A stretch of 38,986 nucleotides of DNA from Verrucomicrobiales bacterium (GCA_028712475.1 JAQTQB010000018.1:1-38986), one strand, 5' to 3'; positions 23,215 through 31,461 are shown, numbered from the stretch's first letter. Translations and numbers: made by a program. Notes: generated by a model not told the origin, from the letters alone.

Positions 23215-24968
23215 GAAATTTTCCTTCCTTGCCTGGGGTCGCGCCGCGTGTTCGTTGTCACCTTGGCATCCGCCTGACGCAAGATGCCTGAAGCGGTCCG
23301 CTCGGTGGTCAGCATGAGCGTGCTGGTGCCGACCTGTTCGTCAATGCGCCGCAGTTCCATGGTTTCGCTTTCGTGATCGGAACGCAGCCCGCTGATCTGC
23401 CGTTCAATCGCCTCGCGTTTGCGCTCCAGTTCGCGCTTGCGGCGGGCGGCTTCCTGCTGGGTGGCCAGCACGGCGGCTTTTTCGAGGGCCCCTTGCGCGG
23501 CGCGGGCGGAGCCGGTCAACACACCGCTGGCCCCGATGTAGGCGTCCACAAGGTCAATGCCCCGGTCCGAAATGAGGAACTCGCGGATCTGGTTCGAGTG
23601 CGCCATGCCGCGGGCCTTGAGCACATAGAGCACGCGGTTGCGCTCGCCGTTGCCTTCGGTGTCCTGCAACAACAGCCAGGAGTCCATGAGCGAGGACATG
23701 GAGGCTTCGCTTTGTTGCAGCGCGTGACCGGCCTGCGTCAGACTGGTGAAAAGTGTGGTGACTTGTCCGGCCTTCAAATAATCCACCAGCCGCGTCACCA
23801 TCGCCCGGCATTCGGAGGCGGTGCCGGCGTCCATCAGACTGGTGATCGGGTCTATGATGACGACGCGGGGTTGAAACGTAGCGATCTCCTTGAACATCGT
23901 GGCCAGGTGCATTTCCAAGCCGTATAGCGAGGGCCGCGCCGCGTGAAACCGCAGCAAGCCGCGCTTGACCAAAGGCTCCAGGCGCAACCCGATGGAAAGC
24001 GTATTGCGGATAATCTGGTTGGGCGACTCCTCGAACGAAAAGAAAAGAGTGCGTTCCCCGCGCAGAGCGGCGGCCTGGGCAAAGTTGGCGGCGACGATGG
24101 TCTTGCCGGTGCCGGGCGTGCCTGTGAGCAGAATGCTGCTGCCACGAAAGAATCCCCGCCCGCCCAGCATCGCGTCGAGCCGGGGGATGCCGGTGGAAAT
24201 CCTCTCGCTCGAGATCTTGTGGTTCAGCCCCAGCGACGTGATGGGCAGCACGCTGATGCCCTCGTCGCCGATGAGGAAGGGAAATTCGTTGGTGCCGTGC
24301 AACGCGCCGCGATATTTCACCACGCGCAAATGCCGCGTCGCAATCTGGTCGTTGACGCGATGGTCGAGCAGGATGACGCAGTCGGACACATATTCCTCCA
24401 GTCCGTGGCGCGTCAGTTGTTCGCGTCCGCGCTCGGCGGTGATGACGGCAGTCACGCCCTTGTCCTTGAGCCAGCGGAAGAGCCGGCGTAATTCGCTGCG
24501 CAGGATGGCCTCGTTGCGCAGGCCGGCGAACAGCGCCTCCAGCGTGTCCAGCACCACGCGCTTGGCGCCGATGGAATCAATCGCGTGATTGAGCCGGACG
24601 AACAACCCTTCCAAGTCATACTCGCCGCTCTCCTGCATTTCACCCGGTTCGATGTGGACATAGTCGAGCGAAATTTTTTTGCGCCGGACCAGGCCCGCCA
24701 GATCAAACCCAAGCGAGGCGACATTGGCCGTCAGCTCCTTTTCCGTCTCCTCAAAGGCCATAAACACGCCCGGCTCGTCGAACTGCACCGCGCCGCGCAC
24801 GAGAAATTCCGCGGCGAGCAGCGTCTTGCCGCAGCCCGCGCCGCCGCAGACTAGAGTGGGCCGTCCACGAGGCAATCCGCCGTCGGTGATTTCGTCGAGC
24901 CCCTGGATGCCGGTGGGACATTTGGGCAAATGCGCCGCTGGAGAGGGCTTGTGACCGTTGGTTTTCAT
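23211..24968 (-). CDS. kaiC: KaiC ATPase/autokinase-like protein
   Basis: 585 aa from the ATG at 24968. CI: Walker A GGAGCGKT (42-49), Glu pair 73-74 in FEETEK. CII: Walker A GTPGTGKT (283-290), Glu pair 313-314 in FEESPN. The phosphosite region reads EASMSSLMD, with Ser425-Ser426 at the Ser/Thr phosphorylation positions. KaiC signature KARGMAHSNQIREFLISDRG is present. A basic/acidic coiled coil (about 493-548) extends the C-terminus beyond the cyanobacterial length of about 519. No kaiA is present. Context: two KaiB proteins and two histidine kinases in one operon. Confidence 0.93.
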   Translation of the reverse strand: MKTNGHKPSPAAHLPKCPTGIQGLDEITDGGLPRGRPTLVCGGAGCGKTLLAAEFLVRGAVQFDEPGVFMAFEETEKELTANVASLGFDLAGLVRRKKISLDYVHIEPGEMQESGEYDLEGLFVRLNHAIDSIGAKRVVLDTLEALFAGLRNEAILRSELRRLFRWLKDKGVTAVITAERGREQLTRHGLEEYVSDCVILLDHRVNDQIATRHLRVVKYRGALHGTNEFPFLIGDEGISVLPITSLGLNHKISSERISTGIPRLDAMLGGRGFFRGSSILLTGTPGTGKTIVAANFAQAAALRGERTLFFSFEESPNQIIRNTLSIGLRLEPLVKRGLLRFHAARPSLYGLEMHLATMFKEIATFQPRVVIIDPITSLMDAGTASECRAMVTRLVDYLKAGQVTTLFTSLTQAGHALQQSEASMSSLMDSWLLLQDTEGNGERNRVLYVLKARGMAHSNQIREFLISDRGIDLVDAYIGASGVLTGSARAAQGALEKAAVLATQQEAARRKRELERKREAIERQISGLRSDHESETMELRRIDEQVGTSTLMLTTERTASGILRQADAKVTTNTRRDPRQGRKIS

Positions 24969-24975
24969 ATTCTTT

Positions 24976-26412
24976 TTATAAACTTTCAAGTTTGTTTTTA
25001 GCGGACTTAATCAGCGCCTTCCGCACGGGCTTTGCTGAACGGAATTGTGCAATGATGGTGGTGCCTTTGCCCGGGGCGGACTCGACATCAAAACGGCCGC
25101 CGACCATCTCCAGCCGCTCCCTCATGCCGAGCAGTCCCAGGCGTTTTTTCCCTTTGGCATTCAACACGCGTTCCACATGAAAGGATCTGCCGTCGTCTTT
25201 TATTTTCATGCAAATGCAGTCCGGCAGTTTCTGGATGCTCACATCCACCCGGCTGGCCTGCGCATGACGGGCCACATTGGTCAACGCTTCTTGGACGACG
25301 CGAAAGAACACCGTGCGCCGGGCCGTGTCCAGTTGTTCCACCCCCGCAAAGGCCGTCAAATGAGTGCGGACGCCGGTCCGCACGGTAAAGTTTTTCATGA
25401 ATGAATGCAGGGCGGGAATCAGCCCCAGATCATCCAGCACCGCCGGGCGCAGTTCGCGGGCGAACTCATGCACGATGTCCACCGATTTTTCCACCAGCCG
25501 CTGCGTGCGGGTGATGTTGCGGTCGAGACCCCTGGTGTTGAGCGCCGCCTCTTTTTTCAAGGCCGCCAGCCGGACGTTGATGCCCGTCAAAGTCTGGGCG
25601 ATGACATCATGCAGCTCGCGGCTGATCCGTTTCCGCTCCTCCTCCTGCGCCGAGAGAATCTGGCGGGATAATTGCCGCAACTGCTCGTGCATCTGGTGCG
25701 ACTGCTCCAATAGCCGGCTTTGGTGTTGCTCGCTTTTCTTGAGGGATTTCTCCACCGCCTGCCTCCGGACAATCTCCCGCTTCAATTCCCGGTTCGCGAC
25801 CGCCAGAATCTCCATGCGGCGCTGCGCCTCCTCCGCCTGCTTGATGGACGTGATGTCCGAAACCGCCACCCGGCACCATTTCTGCGAACCGTTGACGGAG
25901 ATGGCGGAGATGCCGTGAAAGCCTGCCCAAAAATCCGGGGCGTCTTCCCTTAATACTGCCGCCTCGCAGACCTGTTGTTTCCCGGTTCCGGCGAAGACTC
26001 GTTTCAGGAAGGCCAAAAAACCCGGCTGGCTTTCCGAAGCCACAAAACGCGGCAAAATCCGGTTGATGAGCCGGGAACGTTCCACGCCGAGCAAGGCGGC
26101 TCCCGTGAGGTTCACCTCCAGGATCCGGCCCGATTCATCCAGCGAGAAATAGCCGACCGGCGCGAAATCATAGAGGTCGGTGTATTTCTCCAGCAGCGGT
26201 TCTACCCGGTCCCTGGCCATCTGAAGCTCCGCGTTCTGCATCTCCAGTTCAACCTGGTGGACCTGCAATTCGTGGAACAGCCGCTGCGGGTCAGTGGCTG
26301 ACTTCGGAACTCCGGTTCCGGACCGGTCATTTCCCGGCCGCACCCGCAGCCGGGCTTCGGCGCGGGAGCGCAGTTGGGCGGTCGCAATCAATATGTCTGG
26401 CTTTTTATTCAT
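24976..26412 (-). CDS. PAS-HisKA_3 sensor histidine kinase upstream of KaiC
   Basis: 478 aa. An N-terminal helical region, PAS domain (about 78-192, DFAPVGYFSLDESGRILEVN), coiled coil (about 195-258), HisKA_3 with phospho-His268 in ISRELHDVIAQTL, and a HATPase ending RLGLLGMRERLEMVGGRFDVES. Soluble. It precedes KaiC by 7 nt. With the second HisKA_3 kinase downstream of KaiB, the operon has kinases at both ends of the Kai genes; both could feed the single NarL regulator. Confidence 0.92.
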   Translation of the reverse strand: MNKKPDILIATAQLRSRAEARLRVRPGNDRSGTGVPKSATDPQRLFHELQVHQVELEMQNAELQMARDRVEPLLEKYTDLYDFAPVGYFSLDESGRILEVNLTGAALLGVERSRLINRILPRFVASESQPGFLAFLKRVFAGTGKQQVCEAAVLREDAPDFWAGFHGISAISVNGSQKWCRVAVSDITSIKQAEEAQRRMEILAVANRELKREIVRRQAVEKSLKKSEQHQSRLLEQSHQMHEQLRQLSRQILSAQEEERKRISRELHDVIAQTLTGINVRLAALKKEAALNTRGLDRNITRTQRLVEKSVDIVHEFARELRPAVLDDLGLIPALHSFMKNFTVRTGVRTHLTAFAGVEQLDTARRTVFFRVVQEALTNVARHAQASRVDVSIQKLPDCICMKIKDDGRSFHVERVLNAKGKKRLGLLGMRERLEMVGGRFDVESAPGKGTTIIAQFRSAKPVRKALIKSAKNKLESL

Positions 26413-26478
26413 GGCGTGTGAGCAACGGTTCGCTGGTCACGGTTTTGCTTTTTTCTTCCCTCGCTCCAGCTTCGTGAA

Positions 26479-26659
26479 TTATTCCGCGACGGACTTTTCC
26501 AGGCTGGCGTGCTGGCCGCGCAATTCCACCTCCAGCGTCCCCAGCCCAAGCGTCACAGCCTGGCACCCCAGCTCCGTGGCCTGCGCGTGGCCCCTGCTTG
26601 AGGTGCGCCCGCAAAACTGTCACGTAGCGTTGCGACAAGGCGATTGGTTTTTGGTTCAT
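26479..26659 (-). pseudogene. frameshifted RsbU-N-like helical domain gene
   Basis: The ATG at 26659 opens MNQKPIALSQRYVTVLRAHL. After about 26 codons the coding signal continues in another frame as ATELGCQAVTLGLGTLEVEL and onward to SVAE, then TAA. The span is 181 nt, one more than a multiple of three, so a single indel near 26580 joins the parts into about 60 aa. The product resembles the small helical domain seen at the N-terminus of RsbU phosphatases and some kinases. First position of the second Kai operon. It could be a real mutation, an assembly error or recoding. Confidence 0.6.
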
Positions 26660-26725
26660 GTTGGATACTGGTGGCGTCGGCGCAGTGCGAAAAGCTTTAT
26701 CTTCACCTGCGACCGAGGTCGCCCA

Positions 26726-26771
26726 AACATCCACTCGTTTCACCGTTTTGTATATGGGGTGAAACCCTACC
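26726..26771 (-). promoter_or_regulatory. palindromic promoter, copy 10 (second Kai operon)
   Basis: The palindrome 26752-26771 (GGTAGGGTTTCACCCCATAT in gene direction; the terminal GG is changed) has a weak GATGTT -10 (26726-26731) 21 nt downstream. It heads the operon from the broken small gene through KaiC, two KaiB and two kinases to the NarL regulator. Confidence 0.6.
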
Positions 26772-26910
26772 CGGTCCAGATGCGGGGAAAATTGAAAAGC
26801 CCGGCGGACACCGGAGGAAAAGTGTTCACCGGGCGATGCCGGACCGGACCGGATTTTATCTCGTCCAGACAGGCAAATGTTCAAGCCGGTTCCGACCTGG
26901 CGGGACGACA

Positions 26911-27087
26911 TCATTTCCCGCGATATTTGGCCGGATTACAGATGCGGTCGATCCGCTCGACCTCGAGTTTTTTCAGTTCAGCGTGTTGCTCGCGGTTCGT
27001 TTCCGCCAGCGCCATTTTTTTAACCAGCGCGGAAATCGGGCTGACCAGCCGGATCAGCGCCTGCCAAAAATCCCGCATTATGTTCAT
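26911..27087 (-). CDS. 58-aa conserved-looking protein, end of BON operon
   Basis: MNIMRDFWQALIRLVSPISA starts a 58-aa ORF with an amphipathic N-terminal helix and a charged second helix ending KKLEVERIDRICNPAKYRGK. Similar ERIDR...NP..YRG tails occur in small uncharacterised proteins near stress genes (from memory, unverified). It lies 23 nt after the 61-aa gene in the same operon. AAAAGAA upstream is a weak ribosome site. Confidence 0.6.
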   Translation of the reverse strand: MNIMRDFWQALIRLVSPISALVKKMALAETNREQHAELKKLEVERIDRICNPAKYRGK

Positions 27088-27110
27088 GGCGTTCTTTTGG
27101 CGACAATCGG

Positions 27111-27296
27111 CTAGGCCAGCTTCCGGTAAATCACCTTGATGAATGCGTCGGCGCGAAAACCGGTCGGACCATCCAGGGGTTCAAAGCCCTTGCGTCCGTC
27201 CTCGACGAAATCGCCGGCGCGCACCAGTTCGTTCCATTTCAAACGCCGGAGGCGTTTTGGAGCGGCGACGCTGGCAGTTGGGCCGGTTTGCTTCAT
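27111..27296 (-). CDS. 61-aa conserved hypothetical protein
   Basis: MKQTGPTASVAAPKRLRRLK leads to KWNELVRAGDFVEDGRKGFE and GPTGFRADAFIKVIYRKLA. The WNELVRAGDFV...GFEP..GP.GFRA pattern looks like a small, widespread uncharacterised soluble protein. The ATG overlaps the stop of the upstream membrane gene by one nt (TGATG), so translation is coupled. Fourth gene of the BON operon. Confidence 0.75.
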   Translation of the reverse strand: MKQTGPTASVAAPKRLRRLKWNELVRAGDFVEDGRKGFEPLDGPTGFRADAFIKVIYRKLA

Positions 27297-27511
27297 CAAG
27301 CCCGTTTGGGTTTCACGACCAGCATCACGATGCCGCCGACCAGCATCAGCGCGCCGACCACCGGCGGGATGAAGTGGCTGTCGGTTGTCGCAATGTGCAT
27401 CCCCAGAAAGTTGATGGTTTCACCGGGCGTCTTGAAGCTCAAGCCCGAGTAGGCCAGCACGACGATGCCAAAGGTGATCAGCAGGACGGCTGCGATGGTT
27501 TTTGTGTTCAT
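27296..27511 (-). CDS. small two-helix membrane protein (DUF3185-like)
   Basis: 71 aa with two hydrophobic helices (about 5-25 and 48-66), separated by FKTPGETINFLGMHIATTDSHF. It matches a small two-pass membrane family in topology and motif, possibly DUF3185. Lies 24 nt after the lmo0937-type gene. Role unknown; probably envelope stress. Confidence 0.7.
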   Translation of the reverse strand: MNTKTIAAVLLITFGIVVLAYSGLSFKTPGETINFLGMHIATTDSHFIPPVVGALMLVGGIVMLVVKPKRA

Positions 27512-27535
27512 ATAGTTTACGAGTTTGGAAATTCT

Positions 27536-27682
27536 TTAAATTGTTTTACGGCCGGAGATGACCCGGAGTAAAACTGCCACGATGGCGATGACGAGGAGAA
27601 TGTGAATCAGGCCGCCTGCGGTGCCGGTCACCAGCCCCAGCAGCCACAAAATGATCAGGATTATTGCGAGCGTGTATAACAT
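27536..27682 (-). CDS. lmo0937-family small membrane protein
   Basis: 48 aa: MLYTLAIILIILWLLGLVTG, then GGLIHILLVIAIVAVLLRVI and RKTI. Almost entirely two membrane helices with the GLVTG..GGLIHILLVIAIV core of the lmo0937 family. GAAAGAAA upstream is the likely ribosome site. A strong intercistronic hairpin (27703-27732) separates it from the BON gene. Confidence 0.85.
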   Translation of the reverse strand: MLYTLAIILIILWLLGLVTGTAGGLIHILLVIAIVAVLLRVISGRKTI

Positions 27683-27702
27683 AAATTTTCTTTCGGTTGG
27701 CC

Positions 27703-27732
27703 TGCTGGCTGGCGCTTTCGCGCCAGCCAGCA
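27703..27732 (-). promoter_or_regulatory. 13-bp intercistronic hairpin with GAAA loop
   Basis: Arms TGCTGGCTGGCGC and GCGCCAGCCAGCA are perfect complements closed by GAAA in the transcript, a GNRA-type tetraloop. There is no U-run, so it is likely an mRNA processing or stability element between the BON and lmo0937-type genes rather than a terminator. Confidence 0.7.
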
Positions 27733-27745
27733 AACAATCAATGGT

Positions 27746-28522
27746 TTATTTGGCGGCGATCGGCACGGCGATGGTCATGTTGTTGACCACGCTGACCACG
27801 CCGTTGATGTCGGTGACGAGCTTGGTGACGAGGCTTTTTTCCGCATCGTTTTTGGCAACGCCGCCGACAGTCACGACGCCGTCCGTCGTTGAAACTGACG
27901 TCTTCAGGGCGCTGGTCGAACGGTGCGACATCAGGGACGACTTGACCTGGGCCGTGATGGAGGCGTCATCAATCTTTTCGCCCATCGTTTCCTTGGGCGT
28001 GGCCGGAGCCTTGGCAATCGTCATCTCGTTTTTGACGGATTTGACGTGGTCAATGTCCATGGCGTATTCGGTGGTGAGTTCTTTCTGCGCCATGCTGTCC
28101 GCCACGCCTTGCAACGTAACGACGCCGTCTTTCGTATAAACGGTGGTCCCGGTGCCGCTCACGTTGCGATGATACAACAACGTGCTCTTCACTTTCGTGG
28201 TGATCCAGGCGTCGGAATGTTCCGCCGGCTGTTCGCCGGTGACTTTCAACTGATTGTCCACGCTCTTGACGCCGGGCAGGCTGGCCACGGTGTTTTCAGC
28301 CATGGATTTGTGGGAATCTTCGGCGACCGTGCCGGTCAGGGTGACGGCGCCGTCTTTGGATTCCGTCTTGATGGAATCGTCCTTGAGATAGGTTTTGAAC
28401 ACATAGGACTTCGCGGCGGACGACTCGATGCGGTCATCGGTGCTGGCGGCGCGCAAAGGCGTGCTGGTGATTAACATTAAACTCACGACGGCGGCGAGCG
28501 TTAAGGGGAACATGGTTTTCAT
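27746..28522 (-). CDS. periplasmic triple BON-domain protein
   Basis: 258 aa. Signal peptide (MKTMFPLTLAAVVSLMLITSTPLRA). Three BON domains at about 28-95, 102-171 and 185-253, each with the GxVxLxG pattern (GAVTLTGTV, GVVTLQGVA, GVVTVGGVA) and a closing VKSV.N.(L/M)T-type strand. OsmY-like BON proteins protect the envelope under osmotic stress. First gene of a five-gene operon; promoter copy 11 lies 65 nt upstream. Confidence 0.9.
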   Translation of the reverse strand: MKTMFPLTLAAVVSLMLITSTPLRAASTDDRIESSAAKSYVFKTYLKDDSIKTESKDGAVTLTGTVAEDSHKSMAENTVASLPGVKSVDNQLKVTGEQPAEHSDAWITTKVKSTLLYHRNVSGTGTTVYTKDGVVTLQGVADSMAQKELTTEYAMDIDHVKSVKNEMTIAKAPATPKETMGEKIDDASITAQVKSSLMSHRSTSALKTSVSTTDGVVTVGGVAKNDAEKSLVTKLVTDINGVVSVVNNMTIAVPIAAK

Positions 28523-28560
28523 TTTATACTTTCGGTTATTGGTTTTCTAACACTTGAATC

Positions 28561-28606
28561 AAACTAGGTGATGCGCCCGTTCTTTGCCATGGGGTGAAAC
28601 CCTACC
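28561..28606 (-). promoter_or_regulatory. palindromic promoter, copy 11
   Basis: The palindrome 28587-28606 (GGTAGGGTTTCACCCCATGG) has TAGTTT (28561-28566) 21 nt downstream. GTGTTAGAAAACCAA at the predicted transcript start resembles copies 12-14. It drives the BON operon at 28522. Confidence 0.75.
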
Positions 28607-28827
28607 GGGAAGTTGTGCGGCCGGGTTTGGCCGGAATTCACCAAACTGGCTATCCGGCTGCTGAATGGAACTGTGACTGCCATTACAGATCCAGTTCTGG
28701 TTGAACGGCAATGGGTGAGGTTTCCGGCGAAACGTCTGCGGGCGCGAAAGCTTTTAGACCACGTTTAGTCCGCCTTCACCTGTGTCCTCCCGGCACCGGG
28801 CAAGTTCCGACGCCGCACCGGGGATAT
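28607..28827. other. intergenic region, no gene seen
   Basis: With the leader and promoter (28523-28606), this completes a roughly 305-nt gap between the DUF2238 gene end and the BON gene. I see no convincing ORF, hairpin with a T-run, or RNA gene in 28607-28827. Confidence 0.6.
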
Positions 28828-29541
28828 TTATTTTCGCGCCATGCGGGCGAGCGCATCCTCTCCGAGCGGGGCTTTGTGTTTCACCCGGAAGCTCTCGGCC
28901 CATTCCCGGGCGAAGTCGCGCTGGAAACGCCAGTTGATGGCAGCGGTGGTGCCCATCGCAACCAGCGCCCCGAGGCTGGCCACCGCCATGTCCTTTTGCG
29001 CGTCCCACACGTCGCCCTGCGCGCCGAGATACGCCTGGCCGAGGTCGCCGCCGAACACCACCGACGTGCCCCACTCAATCAACTCATAGAGCATGGACGT
29101 GGACATCACCAGGTCGAGTGGCAGGAAATAGCCCCAGAAGCCGCGCACGTTGACGACGCGCAGGAATATTTCGCGCACCGGATAGGCCAGCAACAGGCCG
29201 TAACTGAAATGCACGACACGGTCGAAGTTGTTGCGCTCCCAGCCGATCAGGCTGTTGAACGTCCGGCCGGTGAGGTGCCGGAACCACGCATCATAAGGCA
29301 CCTCGGCGTAGGTGTAATGCGCGCCCACCTGATGCAGGCACAGGAACACGAAGATCAAAGTATACGACACACGCGAGAACATCAGCCGGCGATAAAATAC
29401 GGCGAGCAGGACGACTGCCGCGAGGGCGAGAACGTTTTCGAGGATCCAGTCGCTACGGTGCCATGGGTGGATCGCCAGTATCACCCACCAAATGCCGTAA
29501 AGCACGGCGAGGATCAGCAGATAGGGACCATGACGGATCAT
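28828..29541 (-). CDS. DUF2238 (YjdF-like) integral membrane protein
   Basis: 237 aa with about six membrane segments. Signature stretches are LHQVGAHYTYAEVPYDAWF, WERNNFDRVVHFSYGLLLAYP, YELIEWGTSVVFGGDLGQAYLGAQGDVWDAQKDM. These identify DUF2238, an uncharacterised inner-membrane family. The C-terminus is charged. No palindromic promoter precedes it, and it is separated from neighbours by 200 nt or more. Confidence 0.9.
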   Translation of the reverse strand: MIRHGPYLLILAVLYGIWWVILAIHPWHRSDWILENVLALAAVVLLAVFYRRLMFSRVSYTLIFVFLCLHQVGAHYTYAEVPYDAWFRHLTGRTFNSLIGWERNNFDRVVHFSYGLLLAYPVREIFLRVVNVRGFWGYFLPLDLVMSTSMLYELIEWGTSVVFGGDLGQAYLGAQGDVWDAQKDMAVASLGALVAMGTTAAINWRFQRDFAREWAESFRVKHKAPLGEDALARMARK

Positions 29542-29742
29542 AATGGCCGGACTCTAGCGGATGATACCACCTGACGCATACAGAAAGTTTTGTCCCGGCC
29601 CGGGGCGGTGCGGCTGGCTGACACATGCTGCCGCAAATGAGTCTGGTTTCGAAATGACTCCAGCCGCCCTGGTTGACGGGCGGCTAGATTTGACCGGCGC
29701 AATTGCTCCGGTTTGGAAGCACCAAAGAAAGCAGAACTCCCT

Positions 29743-29862
29743 TCAAGTGCTCATGATCCTTTTGCCGGTGGGACGGTTTTTGACCGGTCCTTTTCCGCCC
29801 GGGCTTTTGGCAGCGCGCGTTTTTGCCGCCGTCATCCGTCCGCCTCGACTTTTTTTAGCCAT
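29743..29862 (-). CDS. 39-aa highly basic peptide
   Basis: MAKKSRGGRMTAAKTRAAKS begins a 39-aa ORF rich in Lys, Arg, Gly and Ala, with AGAAAGG about 8 nt upstream. It lies 48 nt after the ice-binding-like gene. Composition suggests nucleic-acid or polyanion binding, or a histone-H1-like tail. Short, so moderate confidence; no family recognised. Confidence 0.45.
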   Translation of the reverse strand: MAKKSRGGRMTAAKTRAAKSPGGKGPVKNRPTGKRIMST

Positions 29863-29910
29863 GATAATGCCTTTCTTGCTGGTTGGTTGCTTTGCGTTAT
29901 GTCCCACCCA

Positions 29911-31368
29911 TTACGGGGCAGGAATGGTGATCACATTGGAATCCAAAGTGACGGCGGCGATCCGGGCCAATGCCCGGCCTTCCAGCGTGGCACCCGTCGT
30001 CAGCGTGATGGATTGATCGGCCATGATGGTTCCCTTGAAGACCGAAGTCGTGCCCAGCACGGCGGACGTGCCAACCTGCCAATAGACGTTGGCCGCTTTG
30101 GCACCGCCGCTCAAGACGACCTGACGGCCGGAGGTGGTGGTCAATGTGGAGGCGATCTGGAAGATGAAGACCGCATTGGCATCACCTTTCGCGTCGAGCG
30201 TCAAATCGCCCGAAGAGATTTCGAGTGAGGAAGTGGATTTATAAAGTCCGGGAGGAAGCGTCATGCCGCCCAAATTTCCGGCCACCGATATGGCGCCGAC
30301 CGTGCGGCCAGCGGCATCGTTATATGCGACGGTCAAATCAAGCTGGGCTTGGGCGGCGGCAATGTCGGCCACATGCTGGGTGCCAGTGACGATGCCCGGA
30401 GGAAATCCCGTCACCGCTGAACCCGGACTAAGACCCAAGTCGCCGTTGACCGTGGTGAATGCCGTGTTGGCCACCGTTGAACCGGCGAGCACAGCGAAAC
30501 CGGAACCGGCCGAGCCTAGGGATGGCGGCACTTGATGAGCCATGGTGCAGGGAATTCCCAAGCCCACGGTGATCAGGACGAGGTTGGTGCCGGAACCATC
30601 CGTCAAGGCCAGCGTTTGGATTTCCAGCACGGAGGGTGAATTTGTCGGCAGGCTGTTCACGGTCAATTTGCCCGAACTGTCCGAGGTATAGGTCTGGGCC
30701 ATTTCACCATTGATCGCCAGGCTGTAGTCCGTCTCTGCGGTCAATCCCGAAACCTTCAGCAAAAACTGGGTGGATTTGGAGTTCGCCTTGATCCGGAAAT
30801 CTCCAACGGCGGCTGGCAGGAACCCGACATTGTCCATGGAATTTTTGACCATATACTGCCCCTTGTCCGGGTTGGATAAAACCGCGCTCAACACAGCGTT
30901 CGAGCTGCCGTCAACAATATCCAGTTCACGGATATTGCACAGCGGATCCAGCGCCTCGGGGAACACATGCCCCTTCTTGTTTGATTTGCCCTGACCCGTG
31001 TTCATATACGCGACGGTGACCCCGCCTTTCTTGTCCGTGGTGAACGCGGCGATATCCGTCACATTGGTGTCATCACCGATGAAGACGGCCAATTGATAAG
31101 CTGTGTTCGGATTCAATTTGGAAGCGGTGATCTTCATCTGCTGCTTACTGGATTTTCCCTGCTCATTGATCTGCACGTCAATCTTGCCGCTGGCACTAGG
31201 TTCAACACCCGTATTTACCATGTCCGACTTGGAGAGAAAATGTTGAATATCCGTTCCGCCCTGCTTGGCGACAGCGGCATGGGGCGACAGCAGCACGGCG
31301 GCGGCCAGACCAATGGTCAATCGCCAGACATTTAAAGTTTGTTTTTTGTTTTGAGAATTCATTTTCAT
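29911..31368 (-). CDS. secreted DUF3494 ice-binding-like protein
   Basis: 485 aa from MKMNSQNKK. Signal peptide through about residue 38 (GLAAAVLLSPHAAVA). Two N-terminal beta domains (about 55-165 and 185-270) carry similar NPNTAYQLAVF / TAETDYSLAIN strands. The C-terminal domain (about 280-485) is DUF3494: FAVLAGSTVANTAFTTVNGDLGLSPG, ANAVFIFQIASTLTT, VYWQVGTSAVLGTTSVFKGT. This fold binds ice or acts as a surface adhesin. Promoter copy 12 lies 74 nt upstream. Ice binding cannot be proven from sequence. Confidence 0.88.
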   Translation of the reverse strand: MKMNSQNKKQTLNVWRLTIGLAAAVLLSPHAAVAKQGGTDIQHFLSKSDMVNTGVEPSASGKIDVQINEQGKSSKQQMKITASKLNPNTAYQLAVFIGDDTNVTDIAAFTTDKKGGVTVAYMNTGQGKSNKKGHVFPEALDPLCNIRELDIVDGSSNAVLSAVLSNPDKGQYMVKNSMDNVGFLPAAVGDFRIKANSKSTQFLLKVSGLTAETDYSLAINGEMAQTYTSDSSGKLTVNSLPTNSPSVLEIQTLALTDGSGTNLVLITVGLGIPCTMAHQVPPSLGSAGSGFAVLAGSTVANTAFTTVNGDLGLSPGSAVTGFPPGIVTGTQHVADIAAAQAQLDLTVAYNDAAGRTVGAISVAGNLGGMTLPPGLYKSTSSLEISSGDLTLDAKGDANAVFIFQIASTLTTTSGRQVVLSGGAKAANVYWQVGTSAVLGTTSVFKGTIMADQSITLTTGATLEGRALARIAAVTLDSNVITIPAP

Positions 31369-31414
31369 TCGACTTGTTTCAATGGTTGCATGGTTGTTTG
31401 TTAACACTGTTAGC

Positions 31415-31461
31415 ACGCTAGCTTAATGTGCCCCTGCTGCACCATGGGGTGTAACCCTACC
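31415..31461 (-). promoter_or_regulatory. palindromic promoter, copy 12
   Basis: The palindrome 31442-31461 exactly matches GGTAGGGTTACACCCCATGG. TAGCGT (31415-31420) begins 22 nt downstream, embedded in CATTAAGCTAGCGTG, which is shared with copy 13. It drives the ice-binding-like gene. Confidence 0.8.

Noticed and set aside
23943..24588. Two long plus-strand frames over KaiC
   Set aside because: Shadows of the KaiC gene; no recognisable domain and composition typical of antisense high-GC sequence.
28711..29574. 287-codon plus-strand open frame
   Set aside because: Antisense to the DUF2238 membrane protein, which has clear family motifs on the minus strand.
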